From contig NZ_RHOD01000001.1 in assembly GCF_003946095.1 (NCBI RefSeq), forward strand, positions 1 through 64,000: 64,000 nt of DNA. The letters are read 5' to 3'. This DNA comes from Levilactobacillus lindianensis. Lineage in GTDB: Bacteria; Bacillota; Bacilli; Lactobacillales; Lactobacillaceae. The notes beneath the pieces were generated by a model. The model did not search any database, was not told the origin of the DNA, and saw only the letters and a program-made list of their open reading frames with translations. Both the position numbers and the translations under genes were made by a program. Below, one piece after another: positions 43,596-52,697 of the stretch. Each line of letters starts with the position of its first letter. Positions within the stretch are counted from its first letter, which is position 1.

Positions 43596-44946
43596 GCAGC
43601 CGCGATCATACGCGGATATCATTCGTCACTCGTTTACCAGTCTGCTGGTGACCATTGGGATCGTCATTGTCCTCACGGTCAGCATCACCCTGGTCGTCGA
43701 TCAACTCACGCGAGCCCAGAACCAAGCGGCCCAACTGAGTGCCAGCCTCCAGACCTCACAGGTCAGTAATTTCCAGGACTGGCTCAAGGTGAATCAAGCC
43801 AGTGGACTGAACTCTCACAACACGTTTGTCTTCATCAAACAAGCAAACGGTACGACAACGTCACTCCTCCCACGAGGGGCAGCGCTCGCCGCAGCCAGGA
43901 CCTGGTCGATTCCCTTTACCCATCTGACCTATTTCAAAGGCTGGGGACTCTATTTCTCCGAATCGCTGAAGACTGGGGGCCGCACCTACGATCTCTTCAT
44001 TGGGATGCACGTGTTGGTCGGCAATCTCCATATCTTAATTGCGGTGCTTATCATTATTATTGGCCTGAGCTTCCTAATTGGGCTGGCCTACGTTCGCCGG
44101 CTGGCCAATCGTATCAGTGCCCCCACTATGGCCTTGGCCCAAGCGGCCCAACAAGCCGCCGCCAATCCCGAAAGTACGCAGCCAGAACTGCCACGACCAA
44201 CGGAACCGGTGGAAGTGGCCCAACTGGCCAGCGACTTCAACCAACTCCTGGCCGCCCAGAATGGCCGACTGCAACGTGAGCGCCAATTTATCTCCGACGC
44301 TTCGCATGAACTCCGCACACCCATCGCCACCATTCGGGGCAATCTCAAATTAATCGAACGTCGCGGAGAACAGCATCCCGAGGTCATTCCCGAATCACTG
44401 GGATTCATCGACCAGGAGTCCTTGCGGATGCAACATCTGATTGAAAACTTACTCCATCTTTCCCGTGCCGATCGAGCCGCGGTCACCTTGGAACCCCTAG
44501 ATATCGCGCTCATGGCCCGGGGTGTCGTCGAACACTACCAACCCCTGGTCAGCCAACCGTTGACGTTTAACGGCCCCACAACACCGACCATGGCCCTGGG
44601 TAATCAGGACATGCTCCATCAAATCCTAACGGCCCTCCTCGACAATGCCCACAAATATTCACCGGCCGACCAGCCCATCACGGTGACCGTCGCCACAACC
44701 GACGACCACGTGACCCTCACGGTGGCCGACCAAGGAACGGGGATTGCACCGGAGAACCGCGAACACATCTTCGAACGGTTCTACCGGGTTGATAGCGCCC
44801 GATCCAACAAAATTGAGGGCAGCGGCCTGGGACTCGCCATCGTTTCCCAACTGGTCAGCCTCAACCATGGCACGATTGCCGTCACCGATAACACCCCGCA
44901 CGGCAGTCGATTTGCCGTAACCTTGGCCGCCGCAAAGGAAAAATAA
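43585..44946 (+). CDS. Sensor histidine kinase
   Basis: About 453 residues. Span 1 is LLVTIGIVIVLTVSITLVV; an external sensor loop of roughly 110 residues follows, then span 2 (LHILIAVLIIIIGLSFLIGLAYV), a HAMP linker, the dimerisation helix with DASHELRTPIATIRG (phospho-His), and an ATPase domain with the N box (LDNAHKYS), G1 (DQGTGIA) and G2 (GSGLGLAIV). The start MRTKQPRS is behind AAAGGAAG and overlaps the regulator gene by 11 bases; the longer frame begins three codons earlier. The signal is unknown. A family A repeat begins about 110 bp after the stop. Confidence 0.93.
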   Translation: MRTKQPRSYADIIRHSFTSLLVTIGIVIVLTVSITLVVDQLTRAQNQAAQLSASLQTSQVSNFQDWLKVNQASGLNSHNTFVFIKQANGTTTSLLPRGAALAAARTWSIPFTHLTYFKGWGLYFSESLKTGGRTYDLFIGMHVLVGNLHILIAVLIIIIGLSFLIGLAYVRRLANRISAPTMALAQAAQQAAANPESTQPELPRPTEPVEVAQLASDFNQLLAAQNGRLQRERQFISDASHELRTPIATIRGNLKLIERRGEQHPEVIPESLGFIDQESLRMQHLIENLLHLSRADRAAVTLEPLDIALMARGVVEHYQPLVSQPLTFNGPTTPTMALGNQDMLHQILTALLDNAHKYSPADQPITVTVATTDDHVTLTVADQGTGIAPENREHIFERFYRVDSARSNKIEGSGLGLAIVSQLVSLNHGTIAVTDNTPHGSRFAVTLAAAKEK

Positions 44947-45055
44947 GAAATTCTCAGGTAATCCTTAATTGAAATCAAGGACTAAAGCGACCTTTCCCCG
45001 GTATACTGGGTCCATAGATGATATCTGAGTGGTTCTGGTTAACCACCTAGCTTCA

Positions 45056-45226
45056 CCGCCTGCGTCAACCAGACGCCACCCGGTGAGGCAGACCTGAAGC
45101 CAAAGTTCGGTCTTCAGGGCAACCTTGAACCTCAAAAGACGAGTTTCAAAGTTGGCCGTGCTCTAAGCCGAGAAAAAACCTCGGCTAAGACCACCGACAC
45201 GGGGTTCTGTCTGGTTGCTTCCGGCT
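45056..45226 (-). repeat. Family A multi-stem repeat, reversed copy (subtype A1)
   Basis: Arms GTCAACCAGAC/GTCTGGTTGC; three A1 hairpins. It lies after the kinase gene. Between it and its forward partner there is a hairpin CACAACATAATA/TATTATGTTGTG (45242-45276). Confidence 0.92.
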
Positions 45227-45287
45227 AGGACTGGTTGAACACACAACATAATATCAAATATCACCTATTATGTTGTGAATGTAATTC

Positions 45288-45379
45288 AGCCTCGGTTGGA
45301 CAGGAGCAGAGTCCCGTGTCGACGGCGTTAGGTCGGTGATTTGCCGGCCTTACAGCGTGGCGTTCCTGACCAACCGAGA
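45288..45379 (+). repeat. Family A repeat, truncated forward copy (subtype A5)
   Basis: 92 bp. It keeps the arms GGTTGGACAGGA/TCCTGACCAACC and one hairpin (GGTCGG...CCGGCC) but has lost the other two, by internal deletion. It ends 40 bp before the next gene and lies in its leader. Confidence 0.85.
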
Positions 45380-45422
45380 CAACCAATCTCGGATGTCATA
45401 ATTTGAAAGGAAGCGTGAGATT

Positions 45423-45668
45423 ATGCTGATTGATGACAACCCGCAAATTCATACGATAACACCCGCCCAGATTACGAAGGTTTTCTACCCTTACGTCATC
45501 GCCAAGACGGAAGCCGGGAGTTACGTCAACCTGAACTTAAGCGACCAGGAACGCAAGGACCCCTTGTTCTGGGAATCCATCGCTAACATTGCCAAAGCCA
45601 AACTTTGGGTGCCAATTGGCGAAAAGTTCCATCAACTCTTAGCGTACGATTGGACGTACGCGATGTAA
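45423..45668 (+). CDS. Small hypothetical protein, 81 aa
   Basis: A soluble, mildly acidic protein with no signal peptide (ITPAQITKVFYPYVIAKTEAGSYVNLNLSDQERKD). AAAGGAAG lies nine bases before the ATG, and a terminator follows at 45756. I recognise no family. Its only promoter options are the 60-bp gap between two family A copies or the repeats themselves. Confidence 0.6.
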   Translation: MLIDDNPQIHTITPAQITKVFYPYVIAKTEAGSYVNLNLSDQERKDPLFWESIANIAKAKLWVPIGEKFHQLLAYDWTYAM

Positions 45669-45755
45669 CTTTCCCACTCAAAACTTAATCGCCGATCATG
45701 AATTAAAGGCCTCCAGCGAGAGTGTCCATTCACCACTAAATCGGCCCCTAACCTT

Positions 45756-45787
45756 AGCCCCCAAGCTGCTTGACTTGGGGCTTTTTT
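45756..45787 (+). terminator. Terminator of the 81-aa gene
   Basis: AGCCCCCAAG and CTTGGGGCT pair around CTGCTTGA, then TTTTTT. Confidence 0.9.
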
Positions 45788-45794
45788 GTCGCAA

Positions 45795-45913
45795 GAGTGC
45801 GCCATCAGGCGGTTAGTCGGCGAGCATTAACGTCGATTACGGAAAAATCCCGGGCTTGGATTATTCCGTAATCGGGGTTAAGCGGAGCCGACTGCCTGAT
45901 GGCGCACGTTTCG
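45795..45913 (+). repeat. Family B structured repeat, copy B6
   Basis: Sense +. Outer arms GTGCGCCATCAGGC/GCCTGATGGCGCAC (with a bulged T), GTCGGC/GCCGAC, inner stem GATTACGGA/TCCGTAATC, tip AATCC...GGATT. Here it sits after, not before, the terminator of its gene, between two convergent units. Confidence 0.9.
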
Positions 45914-45931
45914 GCTAGGTGGCCACCCACG

Positions 45932-45961
45932 AAAAAAAGCCTGGGTTTCATCCCAAGCTCT
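45932..45961 (-). terminator. Terminator of the 139-aa membrane protein gene
   Basis: On the minus strand AGCTTGGG/CCCAGGCT pair around ATGAAA, then TTTTTTT. Confidence 0.88.
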
Positions 45962-45984
45962 CGTTTAAAATTTACGTTCAATTC

Positions 45985-46404
45985 TTAATGGGGAATCGGT
46001 TTGTGCGTGAACTCCGCCTTCCGCCGCAACTGTTTGCGGGTCTGTCCCACCATAATCTCCGTGGGATAAGCCAGGTACCCATCCAGGGTGCCACCAAAGC
46101 TGGCAACGCAAAAGCTCATAAAACCCCAGACTGCGGGCGACCAATTTGGAAAGTAAGGAGCCACGCAAGCGATGATCATGAAGAAAATAAAACCAACTAG
46201 ACCTTCAAATCCCTGCCGACCAAACCGACTGAAGTAAGGGTACTGGCGCGTGAACAAGCCGTCAACAATGACCAGTCCGAGCATTGCCCCCACCGCCAAC
46301 TGTTTGCTGGATGCGCCGGGTTCGAAAATCACCGGACTCATCAGCAACATCAACACCTGAAGAAACCAGAACGAATGAAACGCATAGCGCCAATCAAACC
46401 GCAT
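45985..46404 (-). CDS. Four-span membrane protein of unknown function
   Basis: 139 residues from MRFDWRYAFHSFW, with four hydrophobic segments and a basic C-terminal tail (GQTRKQLRRKAEFTHKP). The start follows GTGAGG; seven codons further upstream are also open. I recognise no family. It is convergent with the 81-aa gene and monocistronic. Confidence 0.65.
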   Translation of the reverse strand: MRFDWRYAFHSFWFLQVLMLLMSPVIFEPGASSKQLAVGAMLGLVIVDGLFTRQYPYFSRFGRQGFEGLVGFIFFMIIACVAPYFPNWSPAVWGFMSFCVASFGGTLDGYLAYPTEIMVGQTRKQLRRKAEFTHKPIPH

Positions 46405-46514
46405 CCGAATCGCCTCACTTTCCAAGTTGGGTTCCGCTTTTGGACTCCCAGTGTAGCACAGGAAAGCTTAACAATAGGCTAACGGAAACTGACCTGGTTA
46501 GGGTAGTTGCAATA

Positions 46515-47915
46515 CTAACGCGCGGTTGTTCCCTGTTCAGAGCGAAAGGCTACCAGCATGCTGAGCAAGGCTCCGAGTCCGGTCACTACCAACACCAGCA
46601 ACGCCCATTTAGAACCCAACGCCGTTTTAACAACGGTGCTGCCACTCCCAGAGGCTTGGCTAGCGCCGATAATCGCGGAAACCACGGCGGTCCCAATGGC
46701 TCCGGCAAACTGCTGGAGTGCGTTCATCAAGGCATTACCGTCCGCCTTAAGGTCAGCGCCCAGTTGTTTCAAACCGGCCGTCATAATGTTTCCGAAGGCA
46801 ACGCCGATCCCCACCATGTAGACTACATAAAGCCACAGAATGGCCGCAACCGACAGATGACTGGCAAAGACGGTCATCAGTAGCAACGTGATGACAACAA
46901 CACTCAGGCCCAAGAGAATTGGCCGCTTAGCCCCGAACCGATCCAAGATCTGACCCCCAATTGGAGAAAAGGCGGCCCCGATGATGGCACCCGGCAAGAC
47001 CACCAGTCCGGCCACGAATGCCGTCTGCTGATCGACCAACTGTAGGTAATTTGGCAGGATAAAGGAGAGTCCCAGTGCGGTTGTTTGAATCAGAAAGAAG
47101 GTCAGTAAATGCCAGGCAAAGGGCCGGTTGCGCAACGCATCCAAATGAATCAAGGGATGGTCGATATGATCCGACCGGCGAACAAAGCCAACAGCCCCAA
47201 CAATGCCGATGATCCAAGATCCCAAAACCGACCAGCTTAACCAGTCATGACTACTCAGGGAACTGAAGCCGTAGATTAGACCCCCGAAGGCCATAATTAC
47301 GGTAATCATGCTGAGAACATCGAAAGACTCCTGTTTCGTGGGCACAACCTGTTTGATTGTCCGAATCCCCACAAAGAATGAGATGACGAGGAAGGGCACC
47401 AGAATCCAGAAAATATAGCGCCAGTTGAAATTGGTCACTAGGATTCCCCCATAAGTTGGCCCAATAGCGGGTCCCACGGCAGTGATCAACGTCCCGATCC
47501 CAGTCATCAACCCAATCCGACTCAACGGCACCTGTTCGAGAATAATGTTAAACATTAAAGGTAAGGCAATCCCGGTGCCGAGTCCTTGAACAGCTCGTCC
47601 CAGTAATAACCACGTAAAGGTCGGTGCCATGGCATCTAACAACAAGCCCGCGATAAACAGGAGGTTGGCCGTCACAAACAACGACTTCAACTTAAAACGT
47701 CGTTTCAAATACGAGGAGATCGGGACGATGCAGGCCACGATCAGGAGATACAACGTGGTCATCCACTGCACGGTCCCCGTCGTCACGTCAAACTGCTTCA
47801 TTAACGTGGGAAAAGTAATGTTCATCGCGGTCTCCACGATGACCCCACTCAAAGACATCAGACCCGTAGCCAGAACGGCTCCGACGACGCGTGGTTCAAT
47901 TTTTTCATTTGCCAT
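46515..47915 (-). CDS. MFS drug exporter, DHA2 family (14 spans)
   Basis: A 466-residue proton-driven exporter. The start (SGVIVETAMNITFPTLMKQFDVTTGTVQWMTTLYLL) and ARG-like motif GRAVQGLGTGIALPLMFNII are typical of the DHA2 (EmrB/QacA) group, as is the acidic residue in the first span. Fourteen hydrophobic segments are visible. Its start overlaps the end of the MarR gene by 11 bases, and the ribosome site GGAGAGGAG lies within that gene. Together they form an inducible multidrug-resistance module; substrates are unknown. Confidence 0.9.
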   Translation of the reverse strand: MANEKIEPRVVGAVLATGLMSLSGVIVETAMNITFPTLMKQFDVTTGTVQWMTTLYLLIVACIVPISSYLKRRFKLKSLFVTANLLFIAGLLLDAMAPTFTWLLLGRAVQGLGTGIALPLMFNIILEQVPLSRIGLMTGIGTLITAVGPAIGPTYGGILVTNFNWRYIFWILVPFLVISFFVGIRTIKQVVPTKQESFDVLSMITVIMAFGGLIYGFSSLSSHDWLSWSVLGSWIIGIVGAVGFVRRSDHIDHPLIHLDALRNRPFAWHLLTFFLIQTTALGLSFILPNYLQLVDQQTAFVAGLVVLPGAIIGAAFSPIGGQILDRFGAKRPILLGLSVVVITLLLMTVFASHLSVAAILWLYVVYMVGIGVAFGNIMTAGLKQLGADLKADGNALMNALQQFAGAIGTAVVSAIIGASQASGSGSTVVKTALGSKWALLVLVVTGLGALLSMLVAFRSEQGTTAR

Positions 47916-48360
47916 TAGGTGACTCCTCTCCGGGGTTCGACTGTCCCCACTGTGAAACCTGCTGTAAAGCGTGACGAAAGGCCGCAGCCTCGTTGGCCGT
48001 CATCCCCGCCAACATTTTGGCATCCTGTTGTTCCAAATAGGTCGTGACGATCGGCACCAGCTGTTGGCCCTTGGCTGTCAATTGCAGTTGCCGTTTACGG
48101 CTATCACCGCTAGCCACCACCCGAGAAACCAGGTCGCGTTCCACCATTCGCCGGATCATCACGGACGCCGTAGACCGTTGGACGTGAAACTCCTGCTCAA
48201 CGTCTAACTGGTAGGTATCGGCCGTTCCCTGCCGACCGAGAAAATCAATCACGGACATTTGCATCCCCGTGAGATTATATTGCCGAGAGAATTCGTTCAT
48301 TTCAAAATCCATCTGGTGCTCAGCATCTCTCAGCCAGGCTCCCAATCTTCTATTTGGCAT
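47905..48360 (-). CDS. MarR-family repressor of the exporter operon
   Basis: 151 residues with a winged helix-turn-helix (VIDFLGRQGTADTYQLDVEQEFHVQRSTASVMIRRMVERDLVSRVVASGDSRKRQLQLTAKG). It is the first gene of the operon with the MFS exporter, so self-repression relieved by a drug-like ligand is expected. GGAAGTGC precedes the ATG. TTAGTCAGCTAA at 48377-48388, 17 bases upstream of the start, is a plausible operator. Confidence 0.9.
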   Translation of the reverse strand: MPNRRLGAWLRDAEHQMDFEMNEFSRQYNLTGMQMSVIDFLGRQGTADTYQLDVEQEFHVQRSTASVMIRRMVERDLVSRVVASGDSRKRQLQLTAKGQQLVPIVTTYLEQQDAKMLAGMTANEAAAFRHALQQVSQWGQSNPGEESPNGK

Positions 48361-48376
48361 TTTGCACTTCCTTTTG

Positions 48377-48388
48377 TTAGTCAGCTAA
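48377..48388 (-). promoter_or_regulatory. MarR operator candidate
   Basis: TTAG-TCAG-CTAA has perfect four-base arms, lies directly upstream of the marR start and is surrounded by AT-rich promoter-like sequence. Confidence 0.45.
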
Positions 48389-48447
48389 TAATTTTAAACT
48401 GAATCTTTAATAAATGCAAGGGTTAATTGCCGCTGGCGAGTCGTTCA

Positions 48448-48629
48448 GGCCGCCGGTGGTTAGGGGTGTCAGCCTGTGAGGCACGGTCGAAGCCTAAGAA
48501 GCGGTCTTCGACCTCGAATTCAAGCCCCACAAGGGACGTGGGTCTTGAATTCGTCCCCTGCTGTAGAGCCGGAAGCCCACCGGTCCAACACCACCGACAC
48601 TGGCTGACACCCCTAACCCCCTCTGGCCC
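48448..48629 (-). repeat. Family A multi-stem repeat, reversed copy (subtype A5)
   Basis: The arms GGTTAGGGGTGTCAGCC/GGCTGACACCCCTAACC pair without a mismatch over 17 bases and share nothing with other A5 arms. The ends are altered (GGCCGCCGG and CTCTGGCC). Inner hairpins as in A5. Confidence 0.92.
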
Positions 48630-48830
48630 AGACTGATATTGTCAGCAACGAACCCAATCTCCACAAGCCAACTATCATGCCTTACCAATCCCTAATTATC
48701 AATCACCAGTCAAACTGGAATAACCATTTTATCTCCGAATAATCCGATCAGCTCACAGAACTTGACTATATTACGTCTAATCTACCCACATCAATAAAAT
48801 TATGGTCTTACTATCACTCCAGCCGGAGGC

Positions 48831-48995
48831 ACCTAGACAGAACCCCCGTGTCGGTGGTCTAAGCCGAGGTTTTGTCTCGGCTTAGAGCACGGCCAACTTT
48901 GAAACTCGTGGGCTTCGAGGTTCAAGGTTGCCCTGAAGACCGCCCTTCGGCTTCAGGTCTGCCTCATGGGGGTTTTGTCTAGGTGCCGCAGGCGA
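48831..48995 (+). repeat. Family A multi-stem repeat, forward copy (subtype A1)
   Basis: Arms GCACCTAGACAGAACCCCC/GGGGGTTTTGTCTAGGTGC (19 pairs, one wobble), then CTAAGCCGAG/CTCGGCTTAG, TTGAAACTCG/CGAGGTTCAA and CCTGAAG/CTTCAGG. It follows the pox terminator. Confidence 0.94.
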
Positions 48996-49014
48996 CCGCA
49001 TTGAACGCAAGACC

Positions 49015-49053
49015 AAAAAAAGCCGCACACGATCAAGTCTGATCGCATGCGGC
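49015..49053 (-). terminator. Terminator of pox
   Basis: On the minus strand GCCGCATGCGATC/GATCGTGTGCGGC pair around AGACTT, followed by seven T. Confidence 0.9.
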
Positions 49054-49067
49054 AGTTAAATTTAATT

Positions 49068-50828
49068 TTAGAGATTGTCACCCTTGGCCCGTAACAGTTC
49101 ACCTAAAGCTGGTTGTTCCTTAGGATCGATGTGACTGGTCTTGGCGTAGGCATCAACCATCTCTTGCCCATAAAGCTTGGCATCGAGTGGCATGAAGGCC
49201 GTGCCGATCGGGTCGTCGTCCTTGATAACGGCGTTGACCACGATTGGCTTGCGGTTCCCCTTAGCTTGCAGGTCTTTGATTTGATCGAAGACCTTTTCGA
49301 CTTCGGCGTTGTTAGAGACGGTGAAACCAATTCCACCGAGTCCTTCGGCAACCTTAGCCCAGTCGGCGTCGGTCAAATCAACCCCGTACAAGTGTTGCTT
49401 GGTGTCGACTTGTTCACGATAGATGAACCCGAAGCGCCGGTTACTGAAGACCACGTTGATAACGGGTAATTCATAACGGGCTTCCGTAATAATGTCGGGG
49501 GCCACCATGGCAAACCCACCATCACCGGAGAAGGACCAGGCTTGGCCATCGGGCACACTCAAGGCCCCGGCTAAACCGGCTGGCAAGCCATAACCCATCG
49601 TGGCAAATAAACCAGAAAGCACGAAACGTTGTTGCTTGTCCATTGGTAAACCACGAACAGACCACTCGGAAACGTTCCCGGTGTCGACCCCGTAAGTATC
49701 CTTAGGGCCAACCATGCTGGCAACCTTCTTCATGACAACTTCGGGTGCGAGGCCCTGACTGTCGTCATCGGCCTGTTGGGCCAACCAGGTATTCCAATTC
49801 TGTTTGTTCTGCCGGTTAGCCCGCAACCAATCCGTTTCTGGCAACGTTTCCCCGGTGGCGATCATGGCCTGAAGGTAACTCTTGGCATCACTGATCACGG
49901 CGTAGTCAATTGGGACCATCTTCCCAATATCAAAGGAATTATCGTTAACTTGAATAATCTTAATATTCTTTGGCCAGTACTGGGCAAAGGGGAACTCGGA
50001 CCCGAGGAAGAGAATCAGGTCGGTATGCTGGAGCGCTTCAAACCCAGACTTGGAACCTAAACGCCCAAATGTCCCAATGGCGTTGGGGTGATCGGTTGGA
50101 ATCACGCCAGTAGCGGGCACCGTGTTGAGCACGGGAATGTGGAACTGTTCACTGAATTTGACCAGTTCATCTCTGGCGCCGAGTAACCCACGACCAGCGT
50201 AAATTAAGGGATGCTTGGCTGCCTTGATCAGATCGAGCGTAGCGGTTACCGCGGCAGGGTCAATTGTTTGAGTGTAGGTATTTGAGACCGTGTTTGGCGT
50301 CTTGACAGGTTCGTAGTCAATCTCCGTCGCTGACAAATCTTCGGGGATGATGACCACGGCTGGGCCCTTTTGCCGGTAGGCTTCACGGATGGCCTGGTTG
50401 ACCATGTAAGGCAACTGTTCAGCCGTGGTAGCGGTCCGGTTGTAGACAGCCACGTCACTAAACATTGGCGTCTCGTCCATTTCTTGGAAGTAATTTGTAT
50501 TCATGGTTGGCTGTGGAACTTGACCGACTAACGCCAACATTGGGACGTGATCCATCTTGGCATCGTAGAGGCCGTTAAAGAGGTGGGTGGCCCCAGGACC
50601 GGCGGAACCAAAGGCAACGCCGACCTTACCGGTATACTTGGCATCGGCTGCGGCGGCTAAAGCCCCGACTTCTTCGTGGCGGACCTGGATATATTGAATC
50701 TTGTCCTTTTCCAGATAGAGGCCTTCAACGGTATGGTTGATAGAACCCCCGGGAATGCCGTAGAGGTGATCGACACCCCATGCTTCTAGAACTTTTACCA
50801 ATGCTTGACCCGCAATCATCTTTGTCAT
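49068..50828 (-). CDS. pox: Pyruvate oxidase
   Basis: A 586-residue TPP- and FAD-dependent enzyme that converts pyruvate, phosphate and O2 to acetyl phosphate, CO2 and H2O2. Motifs: GIPGGSINHTVEGL and the HEEVGALAAAADAKYTGK segment with the TPP-activating Glu, GSAGPGATHLFNGLYDAKMDHVPMLALVGQVP, FAD-domain LIYAGRGLLG, and the TPP/Mg motif SFSGDGGFAMVAPDIITEARYELPVINVVFSNRRFGFI. The start MTKMIAGQALVKV follows AAAGGAG; 23 upstream codons are open without support. A cre site about 130 bp upstream fits its known glucose repression in lactobacilli. It yields extra ATP in aerobic growth and is a source of peroxide, near nox and trxA functions. Confidence 0.94.
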   Translation of the reverse strand: MTKMIAGQALVKVLEAWGVDHLYGIPGGSINHTVEGLYLEKDKIQYIQVRHEEVGALAAAADAKYTGKVGVAFGSAGPGATHLFNGLYDAKMDHVPMLALVGQVPQPTMNTNYFQEMDETPMFSDVAVYNRTATTAEQLPYMVNQAIREAYRQKGPAVVIIPEDLSATEIDYEPVKTPNTVSNTYTQTIDPAAVTATLDLIKAAKHPLIYAGRGLLGARDELVKFSEQFHIPVLNTVPATGVIPTDHPNAIGTFGRLGSKSGFEALQHTDLILFLGSEFPFAQYWPKNIKIIQVNDNSFDIGKMVPIDYAVISDAKSYLQAMIATGETLPETDWLRANRQNKQNWNTWLAQQADDDSQGLAPEVVMKKVASMVGPKDTYGVDTGNVSEWSVRGLPMDKQQRFVLSGLFATMGYGLPAGLAGALSVPDGQAWSFSGDGGFAMVAPDIITEARYELPVINVVFSNRRFGFIYREQVDTKQHLYGVDLTDADWAKVAEGLGGIGFTVSNNAEVEKVFDQIKDLQAKGNRKPIVVNAVIKDDDPIGTAFMPLDAKLYGQEMVDAYAKTSHIDPKEQPALGELLRAKGDNL

Positions 50829-50960
50829 TTGAATCGCGCTCCTTTGGTGTAGGTGTCGGTCACGCAGCACCCCAAAATCATTGATTAGCCACATCATAGT
50901 CCCAACTCACGGTGAATACCAGTAATTGTACTTACTTTTTGTTAGTGAAAAGTTTCACTT

Positions 50961-50975
50961 ATGAAGCGCTTTCAA
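50961..50975 (-). promoter_or_regulatory. cre site upstream of pox
   Basis: On the minus strand TTGAAAGCGCTTCAT keeps the CcpA core (GAAAGCGCTT). Confidence 0.65.
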
Positions 50976-50987
50976 TTTAAAGCGGGT

Positions 50988-51016
50988 GACAACAGGCGGT
51001 TAGCTGGCGTTTCGGC
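50988..51016 (+). repeat. Family B remnant, copy B7
   Basis: ACAGGCGGTTAGCTGGC is joined directly to GTTTCGGCC, the two flanks of a family B copy with the hairpin core deleted. Confidence 0.6.
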
Positions 51017-51034
51017 CAGATAAGTTGGCGACGC

Positions 51035-51066
51035 AAAAGGGCCTGGAATTTATCCCAGGCCCTTCG
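51035..51066 (-). terminator. Terminator of corA, after family B copy B8
   Basis: On the minus strand AGGGCCTGGG and CCAGGCCCTTTTG pair around ATAAATT. Confidence 0.88.
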
Positions 51067-51085
51067 GTTTTTGAATTTAGATTGT

Positions 51086-51204
51086 CGAAACGTGTTCTAA
51101 CAGGCAGCCGGCTCCGCTTAACCCCGTCCAGAAAATCATCCAGGTTCGGGATGATTCTCTGGACGACGTTAATGCTCGTCGGCTGAACGCCTGTTAGAAC
51201 ACTC
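51086..51204 (-). repeat. Family B structured repeat, copy B8
   Basis: Sense minus. Outer arms GTTCTAACAGGC/GCCTGTTAGAAC, GCCGGC/GTCGGC, inner GTCCAGA/TCTGGAC, tip AATCATCC/GGATGATT. All stems differ from B1-B3, while the loop strands are identical. It starts 7 bp after the corA stop and precedes its terminator. Confidence 0.92.
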
Positions 51205-51210
51205 TTTTCC

Positions 51211-52128
51211 CTACCAAAAATGCCGATGCTTCAGCATCAAGGCCACCCAGGCCATGACGCCGACCATGATCGCCACGGTAATCAGCCACGAAATCCCTTG
51301 ATTAGCAAATGGCAGCTTAACGTTCATCCCGTAGAATCCGGTCACAATGGTGGGAATCGTCAAAACCAATGACCAAATGGTTAAGAACTTCATCGTGTCG
51401 TTCAGGTTATTATTCAGCACATTGTTAAACGTCTTGGAAATTCGGTCGACAACATCCGCCTCGATCGCCGTCATTTCAGAGGTTTGGCGGGCTTCAATGA
51501 CCGCATCTGTCAGGCGCTCGTTGTTGGTGTCCGACAGTTGCTTCCCAAAGGCGGTATTGTTGAGGTTGACCACCATCATGGCGTTGTTGCGCGTGGCACT
51601 AACGAAGTACGCCAGACTCTGTTGCAGGTTAGATAACGCGATCAAATCCTTGTTGTCCGGTGACTGATTAAGCTGCCGGTCCAAGCGATTCTGCTCTGCA
51701 TTAATCTTGCGAATGGGTGGAATAAACTGGTCAAACAAAATGAACAGCCCAACCAGGACGAACTCATTGGTATCCATAATCTGTTCCAACTTTAGTCGTT
51801 CGCTCAACGTTTGGTTCACCCATTGAGTATTCTTGGTTGTAATAGAAAAAACGCGATGACCCTTCAGTAAAAACGTCACGGGTCGTGTGATGTAGCGTTG
51901 CGACACCTGGTCCACGACAACCGGCACGTGGAACACGAAGAGTTGCGTGTTCAGATACTCATCACGGTCATAGTGAGACCGTTCATTTTCATCGGTAACG
52001 TAGGTTAGGATTTCATCGGTCAGGCCATAATTAACCTGTAAATTCTCCCGATCGGCATCGTCCTCAACCATGGCCATTACCCAGACCAGGTCTTGTTCCC
52101 CCGTCCCAATCTTTCTTTCAACAATCAT
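51211..52128 (-). CDS. corA: CorA-family magnesium/divalent cation channel
   Basis: A 305-residue protein: a long cytoplasmic alpha/beta and helical domain, then two C-terminal spans. The signature YGMN between the spans (TGFYGMNVKLP) is the channel mouth motif. The start MIVERKIGTGEQD is behind AAGGAG; 29 further codons are open upstream but have no ribosome site. It is probably a Mg2+ uptake channel, though some family members move Co2+ or Zn2+. Monocistronic, with repeat B8 in its 3' region. Confidence 0.92.
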   Translation of the reverse strand: MIVERKIGTGEQDLVWVMAMVEDDADRENLQVNYGLTDEILTYVTDENERSHYDRDEYLNTQLFVFHVPVVVDQVSQRYITRPVTFLLKGHRVFSITTKNTQWVNQTLSERLKLEQIMDTNEFVLVGLFILFDQFIPPIRKINAEQNRLDRQLNQSPDNKDLIALSNLQQSLAYFVSATRNNAMMVVNLNNTAFGKQLSDTNNERLTDAVIEARQTSEMTAIEADVVDRISKTFNNVLNNNLNDTMKFLTIWSLVLTIPTIVTGFYGMNVKLPFANQGISWLITVAIMVGVMAWVALMLKHRHFW

Positions 52129-52413
52129 GTCATTCCGCTCCTTGTTAAAACGCTGTTTACAGTGTACCACGCGGGACTGACTTTTACCGCCAAATTTTGG
52201 GGATTGTGTCCCCAACTACCGGTCAGGTGCAGCGAACTGGACTATCGTGACAAAAGGCGATCTCGTCAATCAGGGCAGACGTGATTTCTGTTGGAAGCTC
52301 TTGCTGGGAATAATCGTTGTGGACTGACACTTTTGATAATTTCTAACACTCGAAAACCCAATTAGGGGCTGATGACTATCTCTCCCCAATATATTCAGGT
52401 CACCGACAATCTT

Positions 52414-52594
52414 AGCCGGAGGAGGCCAGGGATGGAGCCAGCCGTGGCGGTGCAGTTAGACCGAGTGTACTTCTCGGCCTTACTGCACGGGCGACTCTGA
52501 AGACACGTGACTTTCGTGGCTTCAAATCGAGCGAGAAGCCCAAGGGGCTGAAACGTCCCCACAGCAGGCGGAATCCCTGGCAGCCGCAGGCGGC
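52414..52594 (+). repeat. Family A multi-stem repeat, forward copy (subtype A2)
   Basis: Arms GCCAGGGAT/ATCCCTGGC; hairpins GTTAGACCGAG/CTCGGCCTTAC, CTGAAGACACG/CGTGGCTTCA and AGCCC/GGGCT. It lies after the pnuC terminator, with no reversed partner to its left in the same gap. Confidence 0.92.
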
Positions 52595-52623
52595 CAATCA
52601 GCACCAATCTCCTACTCCTAAAT

Positions 52624-52672
52624 ACAAAGAGGTCGTCACTCCCGGACCCCACGCCCGAAAATGACGACCCCT
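52624..52672 (-). terminator. Terminator of pnuC
   Basis: AGAGGTCGTCA and TGACGACCCCTT pair; on the minus strand CTCTTTG follows. Moderate T-run. Confidence 0.65.
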
Positions 52673-52697
52673 TCAATCACTAAATTTTAACACCAAG

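Noticed and set aside
44088-44513. 141-codon minus-strand frame inside the histidine kinase
   Set aside because: Shadow of the kinase; no start signals.
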